A stretch of DNA of 35,497 nucleotides from Kangiellaceae bacterium (GTDB lineage: Bacteria; Pseudomonadota; Gammaproteobacteria; Enterobacterales; Kangiellaceae): the NCBI GenBank assembly GCA_026196875.1, contig JAPHTP010000030.1:1-35497 (forward strand), read 5' to 3'. A model generated the notes under the pieces. That model was not told the DNA's origin, searched no databases, and saw nothing but the letters and a program-made list of their open reading frames with translations. The position numbers were made by a program, and so were the translations under genes. Each line of letters starts with the position of its first letter. The first letter of the stretch is position 1. Below are positions 25,072 through 33,225 of this stretch, piece by piece.

Positions 25072-25538
25072 TTGTATATCTAGGACTCGGCAGCAATATT
25101 GAGCCGATTCAAAATATCGCCAAAACCAAGCAGGCATTAACTAAAGATTTTCCCTCGGTTAAATTTTCTCGAAGTTTTGAAAGTGAAGCGGTTGGTTTTG
25201 AAGGGGATAATTTTATCAATCTGGTTGCTCGTATTGATACTGAATTATCTCTGGAAGAATTGATCCAGTATCTTAAGACTCTAGAAGATTCATTAGGAAG
25301 GGTTAGGGGCGGAGCTAAATTTTCCTCGCGACATATCGATATTGATATTCTTTTATACGGAAATCTGATTTGTAAAAAACCAATTTTATTACCGCGAGAA
25401 GAAATCACCGAGAATGCATATGTTCTTTGGCCCTTAGCTGAGCTTGCTCCTGATCTTGTCGAACCTGGGGGGCGTTTAACTTACGCTGAGTTGTGGAAAC
25501 AGTTTGAAAATAGGCAGAGTTTACGCCCGATTGACTGA
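25068..25538 (+). CDS. folK: FolK, HPPK pyrophosphokinase
   Basis: FolK transfers pyrophosphate from ATP to 6-hydroxymethyl-7,8-dihydropterin, the step after FolB. The 156-residue protein opens with IVYLGLGSNIEP and contains the HPPK signature as KFSSRHIDIDILLY, with the two Mg-binding Asp residues, followed by LPREEITENAYVLWPLAELAP. The start is TTG at 25068, overlapping the folB stop as TTGA, and it gives the normal N-terminus MIVYLGLGSN. It is convergent with the FolM-like reductase gene, 45 bases away. Confidence 0.96.
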   Translation: MIVYLGLGSNIEPIQNIAKTKQALTKDFPSVKFSRSFESEAVGFEGDNFINLVARIDTELSLEELIQYLKTLEDSLGRVRGGAKFSSRHIDIDILLYGNLICKKPILLPREEITENAYVLWPLAELAPDLVEPGGRLTYAELWKQFENRQSLRPID

Positions 25539-25583
25539 TTGGATTGATGGTTCAAGTTTCTAGATATAGAGCTTTTTACCCGA

Positions 25584-26390
25584 TTAAATATAGAGTCTTC
25601 TGCCACCATCGACTTTTATTATGCTACCGGTTGAGTAGGTGGCGTCCATTGCCAGGTAAGCAACTGTCTTAGCAATATTATTTGGTTCACCGAGGCGTTT
25701 TAATGCTGTGTTTTGAATAATTTGTGTTTTCAGCGCATCGCTCGGTAATTGAGCATCGGAGTCTTTATCAGAGCCAGTGATTTCCGGCCACAAAATGGCA
25801 CCCGGTGATACCCCGTTAACTCTTACATGAGGGGCAAACTCTATCGCTAATTGTTGAGTTGATTCTGCCAGTGCTGCTTTGGAAGCAACATAAGCTGAAT
25901 GTTCGGAGTGACCTGCTTCTGCATAAATATCGAGCATATTAATTACTGCGCCGTTAGTTTTGGCAAGGTGCGCAAAAGCACTATTACTTAGGTTGACAGC
26001 AGCTAACCAATTAACGCGATTAAACCTTAGAATATCTCGCTGGTTTAGCTCTAAGAGCGGTGTTGGATAGAAGATGGAGGCGTTATTTATTAAATAGTCG
26101 AGTCGAGCATAAATCTTAACAACCTTATCAACTAAGTCTTTCACTTGTTCCTGTTTGGATAAATCTGCCCGAATTAAATGACAGCTGTCTTTTCTTTTGG
26201 AGTTTAATCTTGTTGCTAAAGCTTCAGCGTCTTCCGCTGAGCGATTGAAATGTAAAACAAGCGAACATCCGCGTCGATGTAGTTCCTCAGAGATTGCTCT
26301 ACCTAATCTTAAGGAAGCACCGGTTACAAAGGCCACTGGTCTTGCCTTCGATTTATCGGCGTTTTGGTTATTAGAGTTTAAGCTTGGCAT
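25584..26390 (-). CDS. folM: FolM-like pteridine reductase (short-chain dehydrogenase)
   Basis: This 268-residue NADP-dependent SDR has features of pteridine reductases. The nucleotide motif is TGASLRLGRAI, with Arg where ordinary SDRs have Gly. The Ser of the catalytic triad is Asp in NMLDIYAE, as in PTR1/FolM. YVASKAAL supplies the Tyr and Lys, and NNASIFYPTPL is characteristic. FolM reduces dihydromonapterin or dihydrofolate. Its position next to folB-folK supports a folate/pterin role. The N-terminal 18 residues are hydrophilic and could be extra, with no clear alternative ATG. It is divergent from the MidA-type methyltransferase gene (55-base gap holding both promoters). Confidence 0.85.
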   Translation of the reverse strand: MPSLNSNNQNADKSKARPVAFVTGASLRLGRAISEELHRRGCSLVLHFNRSAEDAEALATRLNSKRKDSCHLIRADLSKQEQVKDLVDKVVKIYARLDYLINNASIFYPTPLLELNQRDILRFNRVNWLAAVNLSNSAFAHLAKTNGAVINMLDIYAEAGHSEHSAYVASKAALAESTQQLAIEFAPHVRVNGVSPGAILWPEITGSDKDSDAQLPSDALKTQIIQNTALKRLGEPNNIAKTVAYLAMDATYSTGSIIKVDGGRRLYI

Positions 26391-26445
26391 TGTTAAGGGT
26401 TACAATCTCAATGAAAACAAAATCTTGAGGTTGGCAGTTTAGCCT

Positions 26446-27606
26446 ATGCAGCAACAAAAAATAACGCTTTCACAACAAGCAGCGCAAATTAAGGCGGAGC
26501 TGGCCTCTAAGATCATCGGTGAGATTGACAATAATGATGGATGGCTGCCATTTTCAGAATTCATGGGCTTAGCGCTATATTCTCCTGGGTTAGGGTATTA
26601 TCAAAATTCGCTGCATAAGTTTGGTGAACATGGGGATTTTATTACCTCGCCGGAGTTGGGGTCTTTATTTACTCAGTGTTTTGCGCAAGCGTTAATTCAC
26701 CTTAAAGATGATTGTCAGAATATATTGGAAATAGGCGCTGGGAGTGGCGCTATGGCCTCTGGATTATTGAAGTCTCTGCAAAAACTTAATCAATTACCAA
26801 ACCGATATTTCATCCTTGAACCAAGTGCCAGCCTGCAGAGTCAACAAAAGGAAACCCTCACCCGAGATACACCTGAGTTACTAGAAAAAATTGTTTGGCT
26901 AGATAAACTTCCATACGGTTTTGAAGGGATAATTTTTGCCAATGAAGTGGTCGACGCTATTCCTTGTAACAGAATCAAGCTCTGTCAAGGTGGGTGGAGG
27001 CAAGTTGGCGTCAGCGTCGATGCGGAGCCTACCCAGAGCTTTTATTGGCAAGTTCGTCAAGCTCAAGAAGAAAACGAATTACCTGAGAAATTAAGAGAGC
27101 CAAATAGTTTCGAGCGAGGATATACAACGGAACTAAGACCTCAAGCTGGACCTTGGCTTGCTGCATTAGCCGAGTCTTTAAGCCGAGGGCATGTCCTTTT
27201 ATTTGATTACGGATATGGACAAGATGAGTATTATCATCCGCAAAGAAGTGACGGTACGTTACGCTGTTTTAGCCGGCATATAGCTCACAGTGATCCTTTA
27301 CAGTTAGTAGGGCTCCAGGATATCACTGCGCACGTTGACTTTTCAGAGTTAGCTAAAGCCGCGGTCAGCAATAATTTGGTCGTTGAGGGGTTTACAACTC
27401 AAGCGGGATTTTTATTGGAAAACGGACTTCTCGACCTAGCCCAGGAAACTTCAGAGCTAACCGAGAGATTTCAAACCAGCCAGCAAGTCCAAAAATTAAT
27501 TGCGCCAGGACAAATGGGCGAAATCTTTAAAGTACTTCATCTGTCCAAAAATACCAAAGTGCGTATGCCCGGGTTTAGCTTGCAAAATCATCTGGGCAAA
27601 TTGTAA
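26446..27606 (+). CDS. MidA/NDUFAF7-type SAM-dependent methyltransferase
   Basis: This 386-residue protein belongs to the COG1565 / Methyltransf_28 family. In eukaryotes its relative NDUFAF7 (MidA) dimethylates an arginine of a complex I subunit. The bacterial target is not known to me. The SAM-binding motif ILEIGAGSGAMASGLL, the post-motif FILEPSASLQSQQ, the conserved FANEVVDAIPCNRI and LLFDYGYGQDEYYHPQRSDGTL are all present and ordered as in the family. The N-terminal GLALYSPGLGYYQ with HGDFITSPELGSLF is also typical. The start is ATG at 26446, with only a weak ribosome site. Confidence 0.9.
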   Translation: MQQQKITLSQQAAQIKAELASKIIGEIDNNDGWLPFSEFMGLALYSPGLGYYQNSLHKFGEHGDFITSPELGSLFTQCFAQALIHLKDDCQNILEIGAGSGAMASGLLKSLQKLNQLPNRYFILEPSASLQSQQKETLTRDTPELLEKIVWLDKLPYGFEGIIFANEVVDAIPCNRIKLCQGGWRQVGVSVDAEPTQSFYWQVRQAQEENELPEKLREPNSFERGYTTELRPQAGPWLAALAESLSRGHVLLFDYGYGQDEYYHPQRSDGTLRCFSRHIAHSDPLQLVGLQDITAHVDFSELAKAAVSNNLVVEGFTTQAGFLLENGLLDLAQETSELTERFQTSQQVQKLIAPGQMGEIFKVLHLSKNTKVRMPGFSLQNHLGKL

Positions 27607-27770
27607 TCCTAAAGTTAATCGAGAGAACAGCAACCCCTGGTCAAATCGAATTTGGTTTAAGTCGCCTTACTTCTCGATTACAATAGCGAGTTTGAAAAAT
27701 GGACTATAGCTTGATATTCAGAGATTAGTCAGTTTGGTCTTATAGCGATAAGCTGTTGGAAATAAAATTT

Positions 27771-28034
27771 ATGCACCGTTTAAGAAACATATCACTATTT
27801 TTGTTCCTGGGATTAAATAGTCCACTGGCTTTGGCTGCAGCTGATACGGTTCCATGGTTAGCCTATCTTCTTGGCGTTATGGCAAACGCAATGGTCATTG
27901 GCGCCTGGTTAGCATTTCGAAATCCAAAAGCGGAAAGCATCACAGCGAAGTTATTGCTAACGGGGCTATATTTTTGGGTTATCACTTTTGCTGAACTTAT
28001 CGTTTTATCGGTTATCTATTACTTTACAAAATAA
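27771..28034 (+). CDS. Small membrane protein, unknown function, upstream of uppP
   Basis: I do not recognise a family. The 87-residue protein from ATG 27771 has a hydrophobic N-terminus (MHRLRNISLFLFLGLN to LALAAADT, possibly a signal peptide or first helix) and two more hydrophobic stretches, WLAYLLGVMANAMVIGAWLAF and LLLTGLYFWVITFAELIVLSV, joined by a short basic loop. TTGGA lies about ten bases before the ATG. A TTG at 27756 is a weaker alternative. It is 15 bases upstream of uppP and probably co-transcribed. The 149-base gap before it shows nothing clear. Confidence 0.72.
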   Translation: MHRLRNISLFLFLGLNSPLALAAADTVPWLAYLLGVMANAMVIGAWLAFRNPKAESITAKLLLTGLYFWVITFAELIVLSVIYYFTK

Positions 28035-28049
28035 ACAGGAAATTAATTC

Positions 28050-28853
28050 ATGGATTGGGTTCAAGCGGTATTACTCGCCATTCTTCAGGGGTTAACGGAA
28101 TTTCTCCCAATTTCAAGTTCTGCGCATCTTATTTTGCCGTCCCAGTTATTAGGCTGGGCGGAACAGGGATTAGCGTTCGACGTTGCCGTTCACGTAGGTT
28201 CTTTACTAGCTGTTTTGATCTATTTCCGTAAAGAAGTCGTGGATATGATAGTTGCATGGTTTAGCTGGGTTTTTAAAGGAGAGAAAACGCCAGATGGGAG
28301 GCTCGCTTGGGCGGTACTTTGGGGGACCATCCCGGTAGGTCTTGTAGGTATCATATTTAGCCAGTTCGAAATTGTCGATAAATATCTTCGTTCAACAGGC
28401 GTGATAGCCACGACTACAATTGTGTTCGCTCTGGTTCTTTGGTGGGCAGATTCGATGGCTCGAGAGGGTCGAGATGAACACGAACTAAAAGTGAAAGATA
28501 TCATGTTCATTGGGTGTGCTCAGGCTCTGGCATTAATTCCGGGGACTTCTCGTTCGGGGATTACTATGACCGCTGCATTGATGATGGGATTAACCCGCAC
28601 AGCTGCGGCCAGGTTTTCTTTTTTGCTTTCTATTCCTGCAATTATTTTACCGGGAGGTTTGAAATCGGTTGAATTGGCTACTAGTGGTCAGCCGGTTGAT
28701 TGGGGGTTAATAGGGTTAGGCGCCGCAGTTTCAGCAGTGAGTGCTTTAACTTGTATTCACTTCTTCTTAATCTTGTTAGATAAGGTTGGATTTAAGCCCT
28801 TTATTTATTATCGCTTAGCGTTAGGCGCAGTATTAATCTGGATAATTATATAG
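28050..28853 (+). CDS. uppP: UppP (BacA), undecaprenyl-diphosphatase
   Basis: UppP dephosphorylates undecaprenyl pyrophosphate to regenerate the lipid carrier for peptidoglycan and other glycans, and gives bacitracin resistance. The 267-residue protein has about seven to eight membrane segments and the two BacA motifs: ILQGLTEFLPISSSAH, with Gln13 and Glu17 as the family's (E/Q)xxxE pair, and PGTSRSGITMTAALMMGL, with the essential Arg. AGGAA about nine bases before the ATG supports the start. It converges on cca with eight bases between them. Confidence 0.97.
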   Translation: MDWVQAVLLAILQGLTEFLPISSSAHLILPSQLLGWAEQGLAFDVAVHVGSLLAVLIYFRKEVVDMIVAWFSWVFKGEKTPDGRLAWAVLWGTIPVGLVGIIFSQFEIVDKYLRSTGVIATTTIVFALVLWWADSMAREGRDEHELKVKDIMFIGCAQALALIPGTSRSGITMTAALMMGLTRTAAARFSFLLSIPAIILPGGLKSVELATSGQPVDWGLIGLGAAVSAVSALTCIHFFLILLDKVGFKPFIYYRLALGAVLIWIII

Positions 28854-28861
28854 GTTAGATC

Positions 28862-30085
28862 CTAAAGAATGTCAGCGAGGTGTTTAACTTTGCTGACTCT
28901 CTGTCGATGAATTTCTTCTCCTAGTTTTTTGCCTTGGTAGCCTTGAGCTAGCAACCCTTGAACATCAATATCTTTGCATGCCGAGAGAGCTTGACGCATT
29001 AATTTGGCTTGCGGATATTCCTTATCCTCAAAGCCGGTACGTCCCTTAAAGTCAGCTTCGCAAACTTGAAGAAACTGCTCAAACCTTTTTAAATTTCTAA
29101 ATGCGTCTGTTCTTTCGAGTACTTTAACGATAGTACTTGCTTTAAGCTCTTCAATTCGGTGTAGATGCAGATGGAATTCACTGGCAATTTTAGCTAGCTT
29201 TTCATACTCAGTTGGCGTTTTAAGCCTGCGACTCATCGTTTGAACCAATGGAACGCCTAACTTTTCGTGACCTTTATGACTTGGATGATGTTCTTTCGGG
29301 GTTTCTCCTTTGCCCAGGTCATGGCATAAAGCGGCGTAACGAGTCACTGTGTCATCGGTGATGAGTGCAGCTTGTTCTAAAACCATCATAGTATGAACAC
29401 CTGTATCAATTTCCGGGTGCCATTTTTCCGGGTTTGGGATCCCCCAAAGGGCCCCTATTTCCGGAAACCAATCACTCAATCCACCGCATCCTCTTAAGGT
29501 TTCAAAAAAAACTTGCGGGGATCTTTCTCCGAGAGCTCTGGATGTCTCCTTCCAAATTCTCTCAGCTGCGAGAGACGTTAATTCGCCTGACTCACAAATC
29601 TTGCGCATCAGGCGCATTGTCTCTTCTGCAATGGTAAAACCGAGATGGTGATAGCGTGCGGCGAATCGCGCTACTCTGAGTACCCTCAAGGGATCTTCTT
29701 CGAAAGCGGGTGAAACATGGCGGAGTATTTTGTTTTTTATGTCTTTGTGACCACAGTAAGGATCGAAAATCTGGCCATCCTGTGACATGGCAATCGCATT
29801 AATAGTCAAATCTCGGCGCTGTAGATCTTGTTCTAAGGTAACGTCCGAGTCGGCATAAACTTCAAATCCGTAATAGCCTTTGCCCGACTTGCGTTCAGTT
29901 CGAGCAAGTGCATATTCGTCTTGAGTTTCCGGATGGAGAAAAACAGGAAAATCCTTACCGACTTGCTTAAAGCCTTTTTCGAGCATTTCTTGGGGAGAAG
30001 CACCCACTACAACCCAATCATATTCTACAACTGGGTAATCGAGTAATTTGTCGCGTACTGCGCCGCCCACGAGGAATATCTGCAT
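28862..30085 (-). CDS. cca: Cca, CCA-adding tRNA nucleotidyltransferase with HD domain
   Basis: Cca adds or repairs the 3' CCA of tRNAs. The E. coli-type bacterial enzyme also has phosphatase and phosphodiesterase activities from its HD domain. The N-terminal GGAVRD (residues 7-12), RRDLTINAIA and EDPLRVLRVARFAAR form the class II nucleotidyltransferase core. CHDLGKGETPKEHHPSHKGHE is the HD domain. The catalytic pair that is Asp21-x-Asp23 in E. coli reads Glu21-Tyr-Asp23 here (VVEYDWVVVG), a conservative change that I believe occurs in related bacteria but could not check. The length of 407 residues is normal. The DUF4870 gene lies 17 bases upstream on the same strand. Confidence 0.96.
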   Translation of the reverse strand: MQIFLVGGAVRDKLLDYPVVEYDWVVVGASPQEMLEKGFKQVGKDFPVFLHPETQDEYALARTERKSGKGYYGFEVYADSDVTLEQDLQRRDLTINAIAMSQDGQIFDPYCGHKDIKNKILRHVSPAFEEDPLRVLRVARFAARYHHLGFTIAEETMRLMRKICESGELTSLAAERIWKETSRALGERSPQVFFETLRGCGGLSDWFPEIGALWGIPNPEKWHPEIDTGVHTMMVLEQAALITDDTVTRYAALCHDLGKGETPKEHHPSHKGHEKLGVPLVQTMSRRLKTPTEYEKLAKIASEFHLHLHRIEELKASTIVKVLERTDAFRNLKRFEQFLQVCEADFKGRTGFEDKEYPQAKLMRQALSACKDIDVQGLLAQGYQGKKLGEEIHRQRVSKVKHLADIL

Positions 30086-30102
30086 AAATAGCCGCTACAG
30101 AC

Positions 30103-30462
30103 CTATTGAATAAAACGAATACTAAATGGATAGCGATAGAATACACCGTCGTTGGCCTTAATACCCGCAATTATTATTACGATGATTTCGAAAATGGCTA
30201 GTCCAAATAATAGAGGAATGCCAACAACGACAAAAACGAGTACAAATGCGATAAAAAATGCGATCAGCATAGTTAACTGAAAGTTGAGCGCTTCCTTACC
30301 ATGATAATCGACATATTCAGATTCATGTCTCTTCATTTGCCATATAATCAGAGGTCCTAAGACGCTTCCCAGTAATGGAAAAACAAAGCCGGCAAAAGCC
30401 GCAAAATGGCAAAACATCGCCATCGACTTTTCTTTGTGGGTTGGACTATAGTTGTCGTTCAT
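30103..30462 (-). CDS. DUF4870 (Tic20-like) membrane protein
   Basis: This 119-residue protein has the DUF4870 layout: a first helix FCHFAAFAGFVFPLLGSVLGPLIIW, the conserved polar WQMKRHESEYVDYHGKEALNFQLT, then two hydrophobic helices and a C-terminal GIKANDGVFYRYPFSIRFI. The family resembles the Tic20 fold, and its function in bacteria is not established. The ATG at 30462 is followed by a hydrophilic dozen residues. It is upstream of cca on the same strand and divergent from gspA. Confidence 0.9.
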   Translation of the reverse strand: MNDNYSPTHKEKSMAMFCHFAAFAGFVFPLLGSVLGPLIIWQMKRHESEYVDYHGKEALNFQLTMLIAFFIAFVLVFVVVGIPLLFGLAIFEIIVIIIAGIKANDGVFYRYPFSIRFIQ

Positions 30463-30614
30463 CTTGTATCCCCTTTGCGGATCGTGCAGAATGAAGGCGG
30501 CTCATTGCTATATTAGCAAAACAGTTAAGTCTTTGTGCAGCTTTGCCATCCTAACCTATCTTCGAAATTAACCCAAATCATACAATTGCTACGCTTAATA
30601 CTGGTATGTGTGGA

Positions 30615-30659
30615 TTAATTCCTAGTGAATTAACGCTCGATATCGATTAATATTCGAGC
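30615..30659. repeat. Two tandem inverted repeats in the DUF4870-gspA intergenic region
   Basis: TTAATTC (30615-30621) pairs with GAATTAA (30627-30633). Immediately after, GCTCGATAT (30635-30643) pairs with ATATTCGAGC (30650-30659) apart from one bulged T. Neither is followed by a U-tract on either strand, so they are better read as possible operator or RNA structures than as terminators. They lie roughly midway in the 274-base divergent gap. Confidence 0.55.
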
Positions 30660-30736
30660 AAATAAAGATGATTCTAGGTTATTTGTAGAATTAGACTAGA
30701 TTTTTACAGTTGTACTAATTGATAAATTTGTAATGT

Positions 30737-32392
30737 ATGTATCTTGAACACTTTTCGTTAAAAGAGAGACCTTTCTCAATTTCGCCGGATCCACGATTTC
30801 TTTTTATGAGTAATCGTTACCGGGAAGCACTGTCGCATTTAATTTATGGTGTAAAAGAGGGTGGTGGATTTGTTCTATTAACTGGAGAAGTGGGCACCGG
30901 AAAAACGACTATTTGCCGCTGTTTATTGCAGCAACTTCCAGAGAATACGCGATTGGCCTTCGTGCTTAACCCAAAACTTAACAGTCTTGAACTGTTAGCG
31001 ACTATATGTGATGAGCTCGGGGTTATGTATCCAGAAAACTGCCAAAGTTTAAAAATACTGACCGACAAACTTACCGAGCATTTGGTTGAATCTTATAAAC
31101 AGAACCTAACCGTTGTGGTCATGATCGACGAAGCCCAAAACTTGGAGACAGAGGTCCTAGAGCAAATACGTTTGTTAACTAATCTGGAAACTCATCAAAA
31201 GAAATTGCTACAAATTATTTTGGTCGGCCAGCCTGAGTTACAAGAAAAATTGGCACAACGAGAACTTCGACAGCTGGCGCAGCGAATTACTGCTCGTTAT
31301 CACCTGAGACCGCTCAATTTAAAAGAAACAATTGCTTATATTCTTCATCGAACCCGCATCGCTGGCACTCGCAAGCCGCTCTTTTCAAGACAATCAATAG
31401 AATACTTGCATAAAAAAACGCAAGGGATCCCTCGTCTTATCAATACAATCTGTGATCGCGCTTTAGCTGGAGCGGCTTCACGACATAAGAAACATGTCGA
31501 AAAGTCAATAATGGCTGAAGCGGTCAAAGAAATCATGGGGGACTTTTCTTCGCAAGATACGGCAGAAATAATTGCTCCAAACTGGTTCAAGCCAGCTGCG
31601 ATTGTTTTTAGCGCGCTGGTGTTACTGGCGAGCGCATACTGGTTAGGTGGTAAAAATGTTCCTAGTTCTACAGCGAGTCAGGCGCCAATTCAAAGTTCAA
31701 ATGTGATTGGTGAACCAATCTCTCAAGATTCTCAACAAGCAGTTGAATTACAAGATGAAGTATCTCAAGGTCAATCATTAGTTGAAAGATTGGTGGGCAA
31801 TCAACCATGGGATCATAACGGGAAAATTGCATTCAAAAATTTATTTAAGTTATGGCAACTTGAGTATTCCCCTTTAACCCAGGGAGAGCCTTGCTCATTT
31901 GCGGCTAACTACGGCTTGAATTGTAATTCAAGCCGCGGCAATTGGCAGCAACTTCGAGAGTTCAATCGTCCGGTAGTATTGAAATTTTCTGCCGGACTGC
32001 AAGGAGAGTTTTGGGGAATGTTAAAATCTCTGCAAGGAACTAAAGCTTCAATCATGATTGGAGATAAAGTTCGAGACTTTGGTTTGGGCGAACTTTCGAC
32101 CATATGGACTGGCCAATATATTTTGTTGTGGCAAGCGCCTGAAGGTTATCAAGGAGATATAAAATTCGGTGATAGCGGCGATGCAGTGTATTGGCTATCT
32201 CAAAGTTTGAATTGGCTTAATCAAAATGAAAACAACCCTCAAGATGTATTTGACCAGAGCTTAAAAAGCGCGTTAATGGACTTTCAAAGTCAAAGGGACA
32301 TAGAAGCTGATGGGATTGCTGGAATGCAAACCATTTTAAAAATGAATGCAGAAACAATTGTTGGCATTCCACTACTTACCCAATTCAATTAA
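30737..32392 (+). CDS. gspA: GspA/ExeA-like AAA ATPase with peptidoglycan-binding domain
   Basis: This 551-residue inner-membrane protein resembles ExeA/GspA, which with GspB helps the type II secretion secretin pass and assemble through peptidoglycan. The N-terminal AAA ATPase starts MYLEHFSLKERPFSISPDPRF, with Walker A GEVGTGKTT (50-58) and Walker B VVMIDEAQ (127-134). A single transmembrane helix follows (about 286-304). The periplasmic part has a C39-like segment (CSFAANYGLNC...) and a C-terminal PG_binding_1 domain with GDSGDAVYWLSQSL and EADGIAGMQTI. It is followed after 35 bases by gspB. No other type II secretion genes lie in this window. Confidence 0.93.
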   Translation: MYLEHFSLKERPFSISPDPRFLFMSNRYREALSHLIYGVKEGGGFVLLTGEVGTGKTTICRCLLQQLPENTRLAFVLNPKLNSLELLATICDELGVMYPENCQSLKILTDKLTEHLVESYKQNLTVVVMIDEAQNLETEVLEQIRLLTNLETHQKKLLQIILVGQPELQEKLAQRELRQLAQRITARYHLRPLNLKETIAYILHRTRIAGTRKPLFSRQSIEYLHKKTQGIPRLINTICDRALAGAASRHKKHVEKSIMAEAVKEIMGDFSSQDTAEIIAPNWFKPAAIVFSALVLLASAYWLGGKNVPSSTASQAPIQSSNVIGEPISQDSQQAVELQDEVSQGQSLVERLVGNQPWDHNGKIAFKNLFKLWQLEYSPLTQGEPCSFAANYGLNCNSSRGNWQQLREFNRPVVLKFSAGLQGEFWGMLKSLQGTKASIMIGDKVRDFGLGELSTIWTGQYILLWQAPEGYQGDIKFGDSGDAVYWLSQSLNWLNQNENNPQDVFDQSLKSALMDFQSQRDIEADGIAGMQTILKMNAETIVGIPLLTQFN

Positions 32393-32427
32393 CTATTCAA
32401 AAGTATTAGAGTTTAATAAGAAAGTTT

Positions 32428-33222
32428 ATGTCAATTTTACTTGAGTCTCTTAGCCAAAAAGAAGAAACCGCATCACCAGACAAAAAAGATGATGTGCCGG
32501 GGCTCCATTCGACGCATTTTGATGATGAAATGCTGGATGATGAGTGGCTACTTCGGAAGTTAAAAATGTGGCGCCTTGTCTCAATTGCCAGTGTTATATT
32601 ACTGACGGTGAGTTGGATTTATTTTATTTTTAATTGGTCAACTAGTGAACAGATTGTCAGTGACAATATAACTGAGAGCAATATCCGGCAACAAAAACAA
32701 GCTACTCCAGAAAATAAACCTTTAACAAAGGAGATCGCGTCAACCGAAAATGGAGCCGCTCAAAAGACTGAAGTTGAAAAAGAGAGTGTTCGTCCGAATA
32801 ACTTGACGTCGCAGGAAACTGAAGTTGTTCCCGGTGCAATCGATAAAAGGGAAGTTTATCAACCGAAAAAAAGGGAAGCCAAATTACATAGCCAGCCGCA
32901 GCATCAAAGTCAGACGCGGAAGGATAAACCTTCAGGCACTGTTTCTGTTAGCGCTGAAAACATCACTAATTTAGCAAATAACCAACGAGCAACATTTCTT
33001 TTAGAAGAATTACCTTCTAGCATTCAACAAGATTTTCCAGAATTGACTCTTGGTTCGTATGTCATAGCTGATGAAAAAGACAAGAGCTTTATTATTCTTA
33101 ATAGCAGTTTCTATAAAGTGAACCAAGTCATAGCGCCTGAAATGGTTTTAAGGGATATTACTCAGCAACATATTCTTGTAGAATTTAGATCATATTTAGT
33201 GAAAATCCCTCACTCTGGATAA
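32428..33222 (+). CDS. gspB: GspB-like general secretion pathway protein B
   Basis: This 264-residue protein has a short cytoplasmic start, one transmembrane helix (LVSIASVILLTVSWIYFIFN, about residues 51-70), a long hydrophilic and Lys/Gln/Glu-rich periplasmic linker, and a conserved C-terminal domain. That domain opens with LLEELPSSIQQDFPELTLGS and contains FIILNSSFYKVNQV and GspB-like VLRDITQQHILVEF. GspB (ExeB/PulB relatives) partners GspA in secretin assembly. Its position directly after gspA and three bases before mrcB supports co-transcription and a shared envelope role. Confidence 0.9.
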   Translation: MSILLESLSQKEETASPDKKDDVPGLHSTHFDDEMLDDEWLLRKLKMWRLVSIASVILLTVSWIYFIFNWSTSEQIVSDNITESNIRQQKQATPENKPLTKEIASTENGAAQKTEVEKESVRPNNLTSQETEVVPGAIDKREVYQPKKREAKLHSQPQHQSQTRKDKPSGTVSVSAENITNLANNQRATFLLEELPSSIQQDFPELTLGSYVIADEKDKSFIILNSSFYKVNQVIAPEMVLRDITQQHILVEFRSYLVKIPHSG

Positions 33223-33225
33223 TTT

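Noticed and set aside
28050-28853. Gln13 of UppP as a lost catalytic Glu
   Set aside because: The family motif is known to be (E/Q)xxxE, so Gln is an accepted variant.
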